Both the position numbers and the translations under genes were made by a program. A DNA stretch of 64,000 nt. Source: Deltaproteobacteria bacterium (lineage in GTDB: Bacteria > Myxococcota > Kuafuiibacteriia > Kuafuiibacteriales > Kuafuiibacteriaceae). Position 1 is the first letter of the stretch. The number at the start of each line of letters is the position of its first letter. Location: NCBI GenBank assembly GCA_016703535.1, contig JADJBV010000001.1, positions 1,674,001 through 1,738,000 of the forward strand. Reading direction: 5' to 3'. The notes beneath the pieces are model-generated. The model searched no databases, was not told the origin of the DNA, and was given only the letters and a program-made list of their open reading frames with translations. This document shows, piece after piece, positions 7,819 through 16,452 of this stretch.

Positions 7819-9153
7819 ATGTCCGGGCTCAAGCGCACCCTCGGCCCCATCATGTTGTGGGGCTTGGGCGTCGGTTATGTGATCAGCGGCGAATACTTCG
7901 GCTGGAACCTGGGGCTGCCCGTGGGCGGCACCTACGGCATGTTGCTGGCGACCTTTTTGGTCACCATCCTCTACCTGACCTTTGTCCTCTCCTACACCGA
8001 GCTGGCCTGCGCCTTGCCCCACGCGGGCGGGGCCTTCGTTTATGCCGATCGGGCCTTGGGTCCCTATCCGGGCTTTTTGGCGGGCCTGGTCCAGATCCTG
8101 GAGTTTGTCTTTGCGCCCCCGGCGATCGCCATGGCGATCGCGGCGTACGTGGCCCAACGTTACCCATCCTTTGATCCCCGAGTGGTGGCCATCGCGGCCT
8201 ACGGGGCCTTCACCGGGCTGAACGCCTGGGGGGTCCGGCAGGCGGCGATCTTCGAGCTGGTGGTGACCATCTTGGCGGTGGCCGAGTTGTTGATCTTCAC
8301 CGCGGTCGCGGCGCCTCACTTTTCGCTGGAGGCCTTTACCCGGGATCCGCTGCCCCACGGTTGGGCCGGGACCATCGGCTGCATCCCGTTTGCGATCTGG
8401 TTTTATTTGGCGCTGGAGGGGGTGGCCAACGCCGCCGAGGAGGCCAAGGACCCGCACAAGGACATCGTCATTGGCTTCACCTCGGCGATCGGCACCTTGG
8501 TGGTGTTGACGATCCTGGTCTTTTTTTCGGCGATCGGTGTGGGGGGATGGGCGGCGGTCGTCTACCCGCCGGGTTCGACCACCGAAAGTGACGCGCCGCT
8601 CCCCTTGGCCTTGGCCCAGGTGGTCCCCGCCGACTCGGGCCTCTACCTGATGTTGCTGGGGATCGGCCTGCTCGGGTTGATCGCGTCCTTTCACGGGATC
8701 ATCTTGGCGGCGGGGCGGGCGACCATGGCCTTCGGTCAGGCGGGATACGCGCCGTCGGTCTTGGGGCGTGTCCACCCCCGCACCGGCACCCCGATCCCGG
8801 CCTTGTTGATGAACTTGGGCCTGGGGATCCTGGCGATCCTCTCCGGGCGCACCGCGGAGATCATCACCTTGGCGTGTTTCGGGGCTGCGTCTCTCTACGT
8901 GGTCTCGATGGTCTCGGTGTTGGTGCTGCGAAAAAAAGAGCCGGACCTGCGGCGGCCGTACCGCGCCCCGTTTTACCCATTTTTCCCGGTGATCGCGCTG
9001 ATCCTCGGGGTGCTGGCTTTGTTGGCCTTGGCCTGGTCGAGCCCGAAGATCGCCGGCTGGTTCTTGGCGATGGTCGGGATCGGGAGCGTCTACTACCTTT
9101 GGATCCAAAAAAGCAGAAGCCCCACTCAGCGTCCGCCGAGTGGGGCTCCGTGA
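7819..9153 (+). CDS. eat: APC-superfamily permease, ethanolamine permease-like
   Basis: This inner-membrane secondary transporter of 444 aa has about 12 hydrophobic segments, the usual size for amino acid-polyamine-organocation permeases. The N-terminus GPIMLWGLGVGYVISGEYFG, continuing GWNLGLPVGGTYGM, closely matches the ethanolamine permease subfamily, and GVANAAEEAKDPHKDI is the conserved mid-protein loop. Ethanolamine uptake is therefore the best guess. No eut catabolic genes are nearby, so another amine or amino acid remains possible. The gene is divergent from the SET gene and followed by a repeat array. Its last codons contain a hairpin that would act on minus-strand transcripts. Confidence 0.88.
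   Translation: MSGLKRTLGPIMLWGLGVGYVISGEYFGWNLGLPVGGTYGMLLATFLVTILYLTFVLSYTELACALPHAGGAFVYADRALGPYPGFLAGLVQILEFVFAPPAIAMAIAAYVAQRYPSFDPRVVAIAAYGAFTGLNAWGVRQAAIFELVVTILAVAELLIFTAVAAPHFSLEAFTRDPLPHGWAGTIGCIPFAIWFYLALEGVANAAEEAKDPHKDIVIGFTSAIGTLVVLTILVFFSAIGVGGWAAVVYPPGSTTESDAPLPLALAQVVPADSGLYLMLLGIGLLGLIASFHGIILAAGRATMAFGQAGYAPSVLGRVHPRTGTPIPALLMNLGLGILAILSGRTAEIITLACFGAASLYVVSMVSVLVLRKKEPDLRRPYRAPFYPFFPVIALILGVLALLALAWSSPKIAGWFLAMVGIGSVYYLWIQKSRSPTQRPPSGAP
9107..9147 (-). terminator. Terminator hairpin for minus-strand transcription
   Basis: There is a perfect 10-bp inverted repeat, AGCCCCACTC (9118-9127) and GAGTGGGGCT (9138-9147). On the minus strand it is followed 5 nt later by TTTTTT (9107-9112). 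It lies inside the 3' end of the permease gene and would stop transcripts coming from the nitroreductase gene through the repeat array. Confidence 0.6.
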
Positions 9154-9241
9154 GAACGAGCCATCCGAAAAATCGGATGCCGGCACTCTAGCAAAGGATC
9201 CGGATCAATTTCAAATGCTGGATCGCGAGCCCGCTCACAAT

Positions 9242-9608
9242 CGACGGGTAGGCTTCGCCCCCGCAAGCAAACCGCGCAGCGAACTCTCGCGTAGAGGGGT
9301 GGTTGGGCTCTGCCCCCGCAAGCAAAGCGCGCAGCGAGCCCCGCTCGCGTAGAGCGGTGGTTGGGCTCTGCCCCCGCAAGCAAAGCGCGCAGCGAGCCCC
9401 GCTCGCGTAGAGGGGTGGTTGGGCTTTGCCCCCGCAAGCAAAGCGCGCAGCGAGCCCCGCTCGCGTAGAGGGGTGGTTGGGCTTTGCCCCCGCAAGCAAA
9501 GCGCGCCGCGAGCCCCGCTCGCGTAGAGGGGTGGTTGGGCTTTGCCCCCGCAAGCAAACCGCGCAGCGAACTCTCGCGTAGAGGGGTGGTTGGGCTTTGC
9601 CCAACCGG
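9242..9608. repeat. 58-bp tandem repeat array, about six units
   Basis: Six near-identical units follow each other with an exact 58-bp period (for example TTGGGCTCTG or TTGGGCTTTG at 9303, 9361, 9419 and 9477). The first and last units carry a shorter variant, CGAACTCTCGCG. Each unit holds two small hairpins, GCTTTGC/GCAAAGC and GCGAGC/GCTCGC. It lies between the 3' ends of two convergent genes. The array ends in ACCGGGACCCCAAG and is a relative, in reverse complement, of the 80-bp repeats at 25966 and 50412. Long frames through it are repeat artefacts. Confidence 0.9.
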
Positions 9609-9633
9609 GACCCCAAGCCTTGGACCCCAGGGC

Positions 9634-10203
9634 TCAGCGCCAGGAGACCTTCTCGAGGGCAGGGCGGCGTTGTCCCTCGGGCCAAGCCACCGCCGGCCAA
9701 CCGACGTAGAAGAAGCCGAGGCAACGGGCGGGTGCGCTCAGCCCCAAGAAGTTGGCCATCCGCGGATCGAAGGCCTTCTTGCCCGAGGACCAAAATCCGC
9801 CGAGCCCCAAGGCCCGGGCGGTCAGGTGCATGTTCTGGACGGCCATCGCGGTGGAGAGGAGCTCTTCGTGCTCGACGATCTTCGGGTTGCTGGAGCTGGC
9901 GCTGACGATCGCGATGATCGCGGGGATCTTGGTGAGCCGTTCGATCATCCCGATCCGCGCTGGGTCGTCGGCGGCGAGGGGAGGTTGTCCCTCGGGGCTC
10001 ATGGTCACGACCACCGCGTCGGCCAGCTCTCGGCGAGACTCGCCGGTGAAGACGATGAAGCGCCAAGGTTCGGTGAGGCCGTGGGATGGCGCCCAGTTGG
10101 CGGCCTCGAAGAGCTGCTCGAGCAGCGACCGTTCCACTGGATCGGGGCGGAGCTGTTCGGGCTTCAATGAACGTCGCAGGCGGATGGCCTGGTGGATATC
10201 CAT
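9634..10203 (-). CDS. Nitroreductase family protein (YdjA-like)
   Basis: This 189-aa cytosolic FMN-dependent oxidoreductase is of the short nitroreductase type. Family features in order are the N-terminal IRLRRSLKP (phosphate-binding RR.S), AANWAPSHGLTEPWRF in the middle, and a C-terminal GLGGFWSSGKKAFDP. Size and motifs match the YdjA/TdsD-like subgroup; the substrate is undefined. The ATG at 10203 is the start that gives the family N-terminus MDIHQAIRLRRS, and the longer frame to 10287 would add unrelated residues. It is a single gene, convergent with the permease across the repeat array. Confidence 0.9.
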   Translation of the reverse strand: MDIHQAIRLRRSLKPEQLRPDPVERSLLEQLFEAANWAPSHGLTEPWRFIVFTGESRRELADAVVVTMSPEGQPPLAADDPARIGMIERLTKIPAIIAIVSASSSNPKIVEHEELLSTAMAVQNMHLTARALGLGGFWSSGKKAFDPRMANFLGLSAPARCLGFFYVGWPAVAWPEGQRRPALEKVSWR

Positions 10204-10298
10204 GGGGGCGGACCTTGCCACTTTTCCCTTGATACTTCTCGTCTGATCGCGTTTGTTTCCGATCGCTAACCCTTTTCTTCGGCGCAAGCCGGCGGAGA

Positions 10299-10337
10299 AG
10301 GTGGGAGTCCTCCGGGGCTTCCCACCTTTTTCTTTTT
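10299..10337 (+). terminator. Terminator-like hairpin in the rimP leader (attenuator candidate)
   Basis: AGGTGGGA pairs with TCCCACCT across a short GC-rich loop and is followed by TTTTTCTTTTT, ending about 12 nt before the rimP start. An intrinsic terminator immediately before the first gene of a nusA operon fits the known class of rimP-leader attenuators. That it is regulated here is inference. Confidence 0.7.
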
Positions 10338-10349
10338 CTGGAGGTCCGG

Positions 10350-10844
10350 TTGAGCGGTGTGACCCAGATGAAAGTGCGACGGGATCGCATCCAAGCGCTC
10401 GTCGAGCCTGTGGCCGCCCGTGAAGGCTACGAGCTGATCGACACCGAGATCAGCGTCGAGCGCGGTCGCACCACCATCCGGTTGTTCATCGACACTGTCC
10501 CCCCGGGCACCGAAGAAAAAGGCGTGACTGTCGACGACTGTGCCCACATCTCCCGGATCACCGGCGACCTCCTGGAGGTCGAAGACGTGATGGGCGGAGA
10601 CTACCACCTGGAGGTCTCCTCACCCGGGCTGTTCCGGCCCCTGACCAAGGCGGCCCACTACGATCGAGCGATCGGCGCCCGGGTGAAGATCAAGACGTTC
10701 GAGAAGAAGGACAACCGCCGGGTCTACACCGGCATCCTGAAGGCACACGCCGAAGGACAGCTCACGGTCGAGGTGGATGGGGCCGAGTTCCTCATCCCGT
10801 TGGATGACGTGGCCAAGGCCAACTTGGAGCCGCTGCTCGACTGA
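10350..10844 (+). CDS. rimP: Ribosome maturation factor RimP
   Basis: This 164-aa cytosolic assembly factor acts in 30S subunit maturation. RimP hallmarks are present: an N-terminal alpha/beta domain (EGYELIDTEISVERGRTTIRLFID), the DDCAHISR motif, the central YHLEVSSPGLFRPL box and a C-terminal SH3-like domain ending in ANLEPLLD. The TTG start at 10350 has CTGGAGG 5 nt upstream, immediately after the U-tract of the leader hairpin. An internal ATG at 10368 is the alternative. It is the first gene of a collinear rimP-nusA-ylxRQ-infB-ylxP-rbfA-truB operon, the arrangement conserved across bacteria. Confidence 0.96.
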   Translation: MSGVTQMKVRRDRIQALVEPVAAREGYELIDTEISVERGRTTIRLFIDTVPPGTEEKGVTVDDCAHISRITGDLLEVEDVMGGDYHLEVSSPGLFRPLTKAAHYDRAIGARVKIKTFEKKDNRRVYTGILKAHAEGQLTVEVDGAEFLIPLDDVAKANLEPLLD

Positions 10845-10876
10845 CGTCGAGAGCGCACACGAAACGAGAGCGAGCG

Positions 10877-12508
10877 ATGGAAGGCGAGAACCTCAACAAC
10901 ATCATCAGCCAGGTCGCGACCGACAAGGGCATCGCCAAGGACATCTTGGTCGAGGCCCTCGAGGCCGCCATGTTGACCGCGGCCCGCAAGGTCTACGGCA
11001 TCGACCGGGACATCGAGGCCCACTTCAACCCCAACTCGGGTGACGTCGAGCTGTTTGAGTTCCGCACCGTGGTCGAGAAGATCGACAACGCCGCGACCCA
11101 GATCCTCCCGGACGACGCCCACGCCCACGATCCGGACTGCCAGATCGGCGACTCCCTCGGCTTCAAGATCGAGAAGGCCGACCTGGGGCGCATCGCCGCC
11201 CAGACCGCCAAGCAGGTGATCATCCAGCGGGTCCGGGAAGCCGAGCGCGAAAACGTCTTCAACGACTACGCGGATCGCAAAGAGGAGCTGGTCACCGGCA
11301 TCGTGCGGCGCTTCGAGCGCGGCAACATCATCGTTGACCTCGGTCGGGCCGAAGCGGTTTTGCCGCTCCGAGAGCAGTGCCCCCGGGAGTCGTACCGGAT
11401 GGGCGACCGAATTCAGGCCTACGTGGTCGACGTCAACAAGCAGGCCCGGGGTTCCCAGATCGTCCTCTCCCGGACCTCACCCGGCCTCTTGATCAAGCTC
11501 TTCGAGATGGAGGTCCCGGAGATCGCCGAGGGCATCGTCAAGATCGAGGCGGCGGCCCGTGAGCCGGGCGCCCGCTCCAAGATCGCCGTGTCCTCCAGCG
11601 ACCGCGACGTGGATCCGGTCGGCGCCTGCGTCGGCATGAAGGGCTCCCGGGTCCAAGCCGTGGTGCAGGAGCTCCGCGGCGAAAAGGTCGACATCGTCCC
11701 CTACGACGAGGACACCGCCCGCTTCGTCTGCAGCGCCTTGGCCCCGGCCGAGGTCAGCCGGGTGTTGGTCGACGAGGCCAACCACGCCATGGAGATCATC
11801 GTCCCCGACGACCAGCTCTCCTTGGCCATCGGACGCCGCGGCCAAAACGTGCGCCTCGCCTCCCAGCTCACCGGCTGGCGCCTCGACATCGTCAGCGAGT
11901 CCAAGGTCAAAGAGATCAAGGATCGGGCCTTCAAGTCTTTGGGCCGCATGAAGGGTGTGAACGACATCCACATGCAGACCCTCTACAACTTCGGCATTCG
12001 CTGCGCCCAAGACGTGCTCGACTCCGCCGAGGGGTTCTTGACCGGCATCCCTGGGATCGGCGCCGACATGGCCAAACGCCTGCGGACCGACGCGGTGCGG
12101 GTCGTGGAAGAGGAGCAGGCCGAGCTCGAGGTCCTGAAGAAGGAAGAAGAGCAGCGGGCCCGTGAGCAGGCCAAGGCCATGTTCAGCGACCAGGCCGAAC
12201 GCCACGGCCGCCTCCCCGAGGCCGAACGTTTGATACGGGTGACGGGCATCGGCGTGGGCATGTTGCCCCGGCTGGAGGCCGCAGGGATCCACTCGGTCGA
12301 GGACCTGGTCCAGATCGCGGATCTCCGCCGGGTCGCCGAACGGGCCGACCTGCCGGCCGAAAAGCTGGACCAACTTCGCCACGCGGCGACGGTCTATGTG
12401 GACAAGGAAGTTGCGGGCGTGGAAGTAGCCCCTTCGTCGGAAGACGCGGGACCCGAAGTGGGTTACGCGCCGTCACCCCTCCTCGAGGCCGCCAAGGCTT
12501 CGGCCTGA
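10877..12508 (+). CDS. nusA: Transcription termination/antitermination protein NusA
   Basis: This 543-aa RNA-polymerase-binding elongation factor modulates pausing, termination and antitermination. In order it has the N-terminal polymerase-binding domain (about 1-125), an S1 domain (about 130-200, GIVRRFERGNIIVDLGRAEAVLP), two KH domains (about 200-345, with VGACVGMKGSRVQ and LAIGRRGQNVRLAS), and C-terminal helix-hairpin-helix repeats (GIRCAQDVL, GIGVGMLPRLEAAGIHSVEDL). The helical repeats extend beyond the minimal NusA core, as in proteobacterial forms. It lies 32 bp after rimP. Autoregulation through the upstream terminator is plausible. Confidence 0.97.
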   Translation: MEGENLNNIISQVATDKGIAKDILVEALEAAMLTAARKVYGIDRDIEAHFNPNSGDVELFEFRTVVEKIDNAATQILPDDAHAHDPDCQIGDSLGFKIEKADLGRIAAQTAKQVIIQRVREAERENVFNDYADRKEELVTGIVRRFERGNIIVDLGRAEAVLPLREQCPRESYRMGDRIQAYVVDVNKQARGSQIVLSRTSPGLLIKLFEMEVPEIAEGIVKIEAAAREPGARSKIAVSSSDRDVDPVGACVGMKGSRVQAVVQELRGEKVDIVPYDEDTARFVCSALAPAEVSRVLVDEANHAMEIIVPDDQLSLAIGRRGQNVRLASQLTGWRLDIVSESKVKEIKDRAFKSLGRMKGVNDIHMQTLYNFGIRCAQDVLDSAEGFLTGIPGIGADMAKRLRTDAVRVVEEEQAELEVLKKEEEQRAREQAKAMFSDQAERHGRLPEAERLIRVTGIGVGMLPRLEAAGIHSVEDLVQIADLRRVAERADLPAEKLDQLRHAATVYVDKEVAGVEVAPSSEDAGPEVGYAPSPLLEAAKASA

Positions 12509-12542
12509 GGGGCGTAAGCCGAGGTAGAGGAGCAGGCACCCC

Positions 12543-13181
12543 TTGATGACCGAACCGCACAGCAAGGCAGAGCTCGCGCCGCCGGCCCCCGGGCCGATGC
12601 GCCAGTCTGTCTCCACCAAAGACCGCCTTGAAAAAGCGCGGATGGTGCGGCTCGTTCTTTCGCCCGAGGGTAAACCCGGAATCGATCTGACGACCCGGGG
12701 CCCTGGGCGAAGCCAGTATGTGGAGGCCCGCCGGAGTGTTCTTCGGCAGGCTTTGTCACAAAAAGGTCTCGGAAAGATCTTCCGAGGCAAGGCTGTGGCG
12801 CTTTCCTCTAAGGAAATCGAAGACTTGATCGATGAGACCGTCCGCCGTTTGGAGGATCGGATCATCGAGCTGTGTGGGCTGGCGCGGCGGTCTGGGGACG
12901 TGGTCCTCGGCCTCGAGCCGGTGGTGGCCATGTTGGAGGCCGGTAAGGCCCAAGTGGTTGTTCAAGCAGCGGATTTGAGCCAGAGGTCGACCGAGCGGTT
13001 GGCTCCGGCGCTCGTCCGGGCAGGGGCCCGGCGGGTGGTGTTGTCGGAAAAGGCAGAGATCGGCAGGAAGCTGGGGCGCGTCGATCTCGGTGTAGTAGCC
13101 ATTCGCCCCTCGACTCTGGCAGAACGCCTGGCCGTGGAGGCCGAACGTCATCAGGGTCTGATGGGCGCGAGCGAGGTATAG
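12543..13181 (+). CDS. YlxR-L7Ae (YlxQ) fusion RNA-binding protein
   Basis: This 212-aa protein sits at the usual ylxR-ylxQ place between nusA and infB. Residues ~20-90 resemble YlxR/DUF448 (KARMVRLVLSPEGKPGIDL, then GRSQYVEARRSVLRQAL). The CxxC cysteines normally at the YlxR N-terminus are absent, with VSTKDRL in their place. Residues ~110-205 are an L7Ae/YlxQ-like fold (IIELCGLARRSGDVVLGLEPV, then VVVQAADLS and VLSEKAEIGRKLGR). Both are cytosolic RNA-associated domains of unclear exact role. A start at the second ATG is possible. It ends 5 bp before infB. Confidence 0.85.
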   Translation: MMTEPHSKAELAPPAPGPMRQSVSTKDRLEKARMVRLVLSPEGKPGIDLTTRGPGRSQYVEARRSVLRQALSQKGLGKIFRGKAVALSSKEIEDLIDETVRRLEDRIIELCGLARRSGDVVLGLEPVVAMLEAGKAQVVVQAADLSQRSTERLAPALVRAGARRVVLSEKAEIGRKLGRVDLGVVAIRPSTLAERLAVEAERHQGLMGASEV

Positions 13182-13186
13182 GACCG

Positions 13187-16114
13187 ATGGGCAAAAAACG
13201 CGTATTCGAGCTCGCCAAGGAGCTCGGCTACCAAAACCGAGATTTCATCGAGAAGCTCCAAAAGTTGGGCTTCGAAGTGAAGTCTCATTCCTCGACCATC
13301 GACGAGGAAGAGGTTCGTTCGTCGCTCCGCAAAGCGGACGATGACAAGAAGGCCAAGACCGACGAGCGCCGGATCTCCAACGTCGTGATCCGTCGTCGCC
13401 CGAAGGACGAAGAGCTGGCGGCCGCAGCTGCGGCGGCGAATGCCCCCGCGGTGGTCCGTCGCGCCGGTGGTGCGCCCGAACCGGCCCGTCCCGGTGCAGG
13501 GGTGGTGGTCCGTCGCCGCCCGACCGAAGCCGTTGAGGCCCCGGCCCCGAGCGAAGCACCTTCGCCTCCGCCGTCGGACGCCTCCGAGGCGCCGACCATC
13601 GACATCCACGCCGCCGAGGCCAACCCGCCCGAGCCGCCGGATGAACACGCACCGCCCGTCGAGGGCACCGAGGTCGTGGTCGAGGCGGCCCCCGCCGAGG
13701 CCCCAGTCGAGGTCGTCGCCGAGGCACCTCCGGCCGAAGCACCGACGGAAGAACAAGGGCACCGAGAAGCCCGGGCGGCCCGGCCCGAGCGGAAGCGAGA
13801 AGAGGACTACGATGAAGAGGACGACAAACCCGAGGTGGAAGATCTCGGCATTTCGGAGTCCGACTTTCTCGTGAAGGAGCGTGAGGTGGAGGTGAACGTG
13901 GTTCGCGTGGCGCCGCCGCCGCCATCGACGGTGGCGCAGCCGAAGAAGGAGGATCAACCTCAGACGAAGATCCTTCGCCAGATTGATCCGAACGTGCTGA
14001 AGGCGCGCCTCACCGCGTCCAAACGGCCCGAGCCCCCCAAGGACTGGGGCAAGCAGGAGGTGCCGGCCTCGCCGGTCACCGAGCTGGTGGTCCGCACCGA
14101 CGCCTCGGGCAAACGCAAAGAGCTGGTCGACGTCCGTCGCGAAGAGGCGAAGGGCAAGGGCGGCCGCGCCGGTCAACGGCGTCGGGAAGAGATCTCGGCC
14201 AAGGACCTCCTGGAGCACCGCCGCGGTCAGGTCTACTACCCGGCCCCCAACCGGAAGAAGGTCCGGGGCGCCAAACCCCGCCCTGGCAAGGGCATGCCGC
14301 TGACCCCGCAGGCGACCCAAAACGTCATCTCGATCGGCGACACGATCACGGTGGCCGACCTTTCCCAGCAGATGGGCAAGAAGGCCAACGAGATCATCAC
14401 CTACCTGATGCGGAACGGTCTGATGGCGACCATCAACCAGCCGATCCAGCACGAGGTCGCGACCAAGGTCTGCATCGAGTTCGGCTTCGAAGTGAAGTCG
14501 AGCCAGGTTCTGGAAGAAGAGCTGCTCAACGACGCGACCGAAGGCGAAACGGACGAGACCAAGTTGGCCCCCCGGCCTCCGGTGGTCACCGTCATGGGTC
14601 ACGTCGACCACGGCAAAACTTCGTTGTTGGATCGGATCCGCAAGACGAACGTGGCCGGCGGCGAGGCCGGTGGCATCACCCAGCGGATCGCCGGCTACCA
14701 GGTCGGCACCAGCAAGGGGATGATCACCTTCCTGGATACCCCGGGCCACGCGGCCTTTACCGCCATGCGGGCCCGCGGCGCCAACGTCACCGACGTGGTG
14801 ATCTTGGTGGTCGCGGCCGACGACGGCGTGATGCCTCAGACCAAAGAGGCGATCGACCACGCCAAGGCGGCCGAGGTGCCGATCATCGTGGCCCTCAACA
14901 AGATCGACAAGCCCGACGCCAACCCGGACAACGTGCTTCGGCAGCTGTCCGAGGTGGGTGTGCTGGTCGAAGAGTGGGGCGGCGAGGTGTTGTGCCGTCG
15001 GATCAGCGCCAAGACTGGCGAAGGCATCGACGAGTTGCTCGAGTTGCTGGCGCTGCAGACCGAGATCATGGAGCTCAAGGCCAACCCCGAGGCGCCCGCG
15101 GTGGCGACGGTGGTCGAAGGCCACATCCACAAGGGCCGGGGCCCGGTGGCCACGGTTTTGGTGCAAGAAGGCACCTTGAAGATCGGCGACGTGGTGGTGG
15201 TCGGTGAACACACCGGCCGCATCCGCGCCATGATGACCGACGGCGGTCGCAAGATGACCGAGGCGGGGCCGGCGGTGCCGGTGGAGATCCTCGGCATCGA
15301 TGGCGTCCCCAACCCGGGCGACAAGCTGCGGGTGGCCAACGACCTCGACTCCGCCAAGGAGTTGGCGTCGCACCGTCGTGACAAACGTCGGGCTTCGGAG
15401 CTTGGGACCCACGCCAAGGTTTCGCTGCAGGATCTGTTCAACCGCGTGAAGGCGGGCGATCAGAAGGAGCTGCGGATCATCATCAAGGCGGACCTCCAGG
15501 GTTCGGCCGAGGCTTTGAAACAGGCCTTGTCGGAGCTCTCCACCCAAAAGGTGAAGGTCAACGTGATCGCCAGCGGCGTCGGTGCCGTCACCGAGTCGGA
15601 CGTGGAGTTCGCCAAGGCCAGCGAGGGCATCATCGTCGGCTTCGCCGTACGTCCGGACACCAAGGCCTTGAAGGCCGCCCGGACCATGGACGTCGACGTG
15701 CGCAGCTACGACATCATCTACGAGGCCGTAGACGAGGTGAAGCTGGCGATGCGCGGCCTCTTGGCGCCGGTGCAGAAGGAGAAGTACCTCGGCCGGGCCG
15801 AAGTGCGTCAGACCTTCAGCGTGCCGAAGGTCGGCACCATCGCCGGTTGTGCGGTGGTCGACGGCGTCATTCAGCGTTCGGCCAACGTCCGGCTGCTCCG
15901 GGACGGCAAGACCGTCTACGACGGCAAGTTGGCGAGCCTGAAGCGGTTCAAGGACGACGCCCGCGAAGTTAAAGAAGGCTTCGAGTGCGGTATGGGCATC
16001 GAGAAGTTCAACGACCTCAAGGTCGGGGACATCATCGAGGCTTACGAGATCGTCATGACCGAGGCGGTGCTCGACGAGGCCATCCTCAAGGCGCCCTCCG
16101 AGGCTCGCCCCTAA
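13187..16114 (+). CDS. infB: Translation initiation factor IF-2
   Basis: This 975-aa GTPase delivers initiator tRNA to the 30S subunit. An N-terminal IF2_N helix bundle (about 1-45, KKRVFELAKELGYQNRDF) leads to a long Ala/Pro/Glu-rich linker and a second IF2_N (around 385-440, VADLSQQMGKKANEIITYL). The G domain follows, with GHVDHGKT at 471-478, DTPGHAAF and NKID. After it come domains II-IV, including the C1/C2 fMet-tRNA-binding part at the end. The large low-complexity linker is usual for GC-rich proteobacteria. It starts 5 bp after the ylxRQ stop and belongs to the same operon. Confidence 0.98.
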   Translation: MGKKRVFELAKELGYQNRDFIEKLQKLGFEVKSHSSTIDEEEVRSSLRKADDDKKAKTDERRISNVVIRRRPKDEELAAAAAAANAPAVVRRAGGAPEPARPGAGVVVRRRPTEAVEAPAPSEAPSPPPSDASEAPTIDIHAAEANPPEPPDEHAPPVEGTEVVVEAAPAEAPVEVVAEAPPAEAPTEEQGHREARAARPERKREEDYDEEDDKPEVEDLGISESDFLVKEREVEVNVVRVAPPPPSTVAQPKKEDQPQTKILRQIDPNVLKARLTASKRPEPPKDWGKQEVPASPVTELVVRTDASGKRKELVDVRREEAKGKGGRAGQRRREEISAKDLLEHRRGQVYYPAPNRKKVRGAKPRPGKGMPLTPQATQNVISIGDTITVADLSQQMGKKANEIITYLMRNGLMATINQPIQHEVATKVCIEFGFEVKSSQVLEEELLNDATEGETDETKLAPRPPVVTVMGHVDHGKTSLLDRIRKTNVAGGEAGGITQRIAGYQVGTSKGMITFLDTPGHAAFTAMRARGANVTDVVILVVAADDGVMPQTKEAIDHAKAAEVPIIVALNKIDKPDANPDNVLRQLSEVGVLVEEWGGEVLCRRISAKTGEGIDELLELLALQTEIMELKANPEAPAVATVVEGHIHKGRGPVATVLVQEGTLKIGDVVVVGEHTGRIRAMMTDGGRKMTEAGPAVPVEILGIDGVPNPGDKLRVANDLDSAKELASHRRDKRRASELGTHAKVSLQDLFNRVKAGDQKELRIIIKADLQGSAEALKQALSELSTQKVKVNVIASGVGAVTESDVEFAKASEGIIVGFAVRPDTKALKAARTMDVDVRSYDIIYEAVDEVKLAMRGLLAPVQKEKYLGRAEVRQTFSVPKVGTIAGCAVVDGVIQRSANVRLLRDGKTVYDGKLASLKRFKDDAREVKEGFECGMGIEKFNDLKVGDIIEAYEIVMTEAVLDEAILKAPSEARP

Positions 16115-16140
16115 GGGGCTGCAAAGGGCCCTAGGTTTCC

Positions 16141-16434
16141 GTGGTCGTAGGGGTCCTCAAGCTCCGGCTCCAGCTCTTCGATAGCCACTCGCTGAAGGAA
16201 AAGCGGCGAGTGGTGAAGAGCCTGGTTGAACGCGCCAAAAGCCGTTTCAACGTGGCGGTGGCCGAGGTCGCCGACAACGACATCCACGACCGGGCGGTGA
16301 TCGGCTTGGTGACCGTCGCCAACGACGGACCCTTCGTGAACTCGGTGCTGGATCAAGCCAAAAACCAGATCGCCGACGACGCGATCGGCAAGGCCGAGAT
16401 CATCGAAGAGACCTTGGCCGTCGAGCACTACTGA
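16141..16434 (+). CDS. ylxP: DUF503 (YlxP-like) protein
   Basis: This 97-aa cytosolic protein matches the DUF503 pattern along its whole length: VVGVLKLRLQLFDSHSLKEK, then RRVVKSLVERAKSRFNVAVAEV and the C-terminal helix region EETLAVEHY. In many bacteria this gene sits between infB and rbfA, as here, which supports a role linked to ribosome assembly or translation; its biochemical function is not established. The GTG at 16141 begins at the family N-terminus. It lies 26 bp after infB and 18 bp before rbfA. Confidence 0.92.
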   Translation: MVVGVLKLRLQLFDSHSLKEKRRVVKSLVERAKSRFNVAVAEVADNDIHDRAVIGLVTVANDGPFVNSVLDQAKNQIADDAIGKAEIIEETLAVEHY

Positions 16435-16452
16435 GCCGAAAGAAGGACACGC

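Noticed and set aside
9242..9608. CRISPR array
   Set aside because: Units are contiguous 58-bp tandem copies with no unique spacers and no cas genes nearby.
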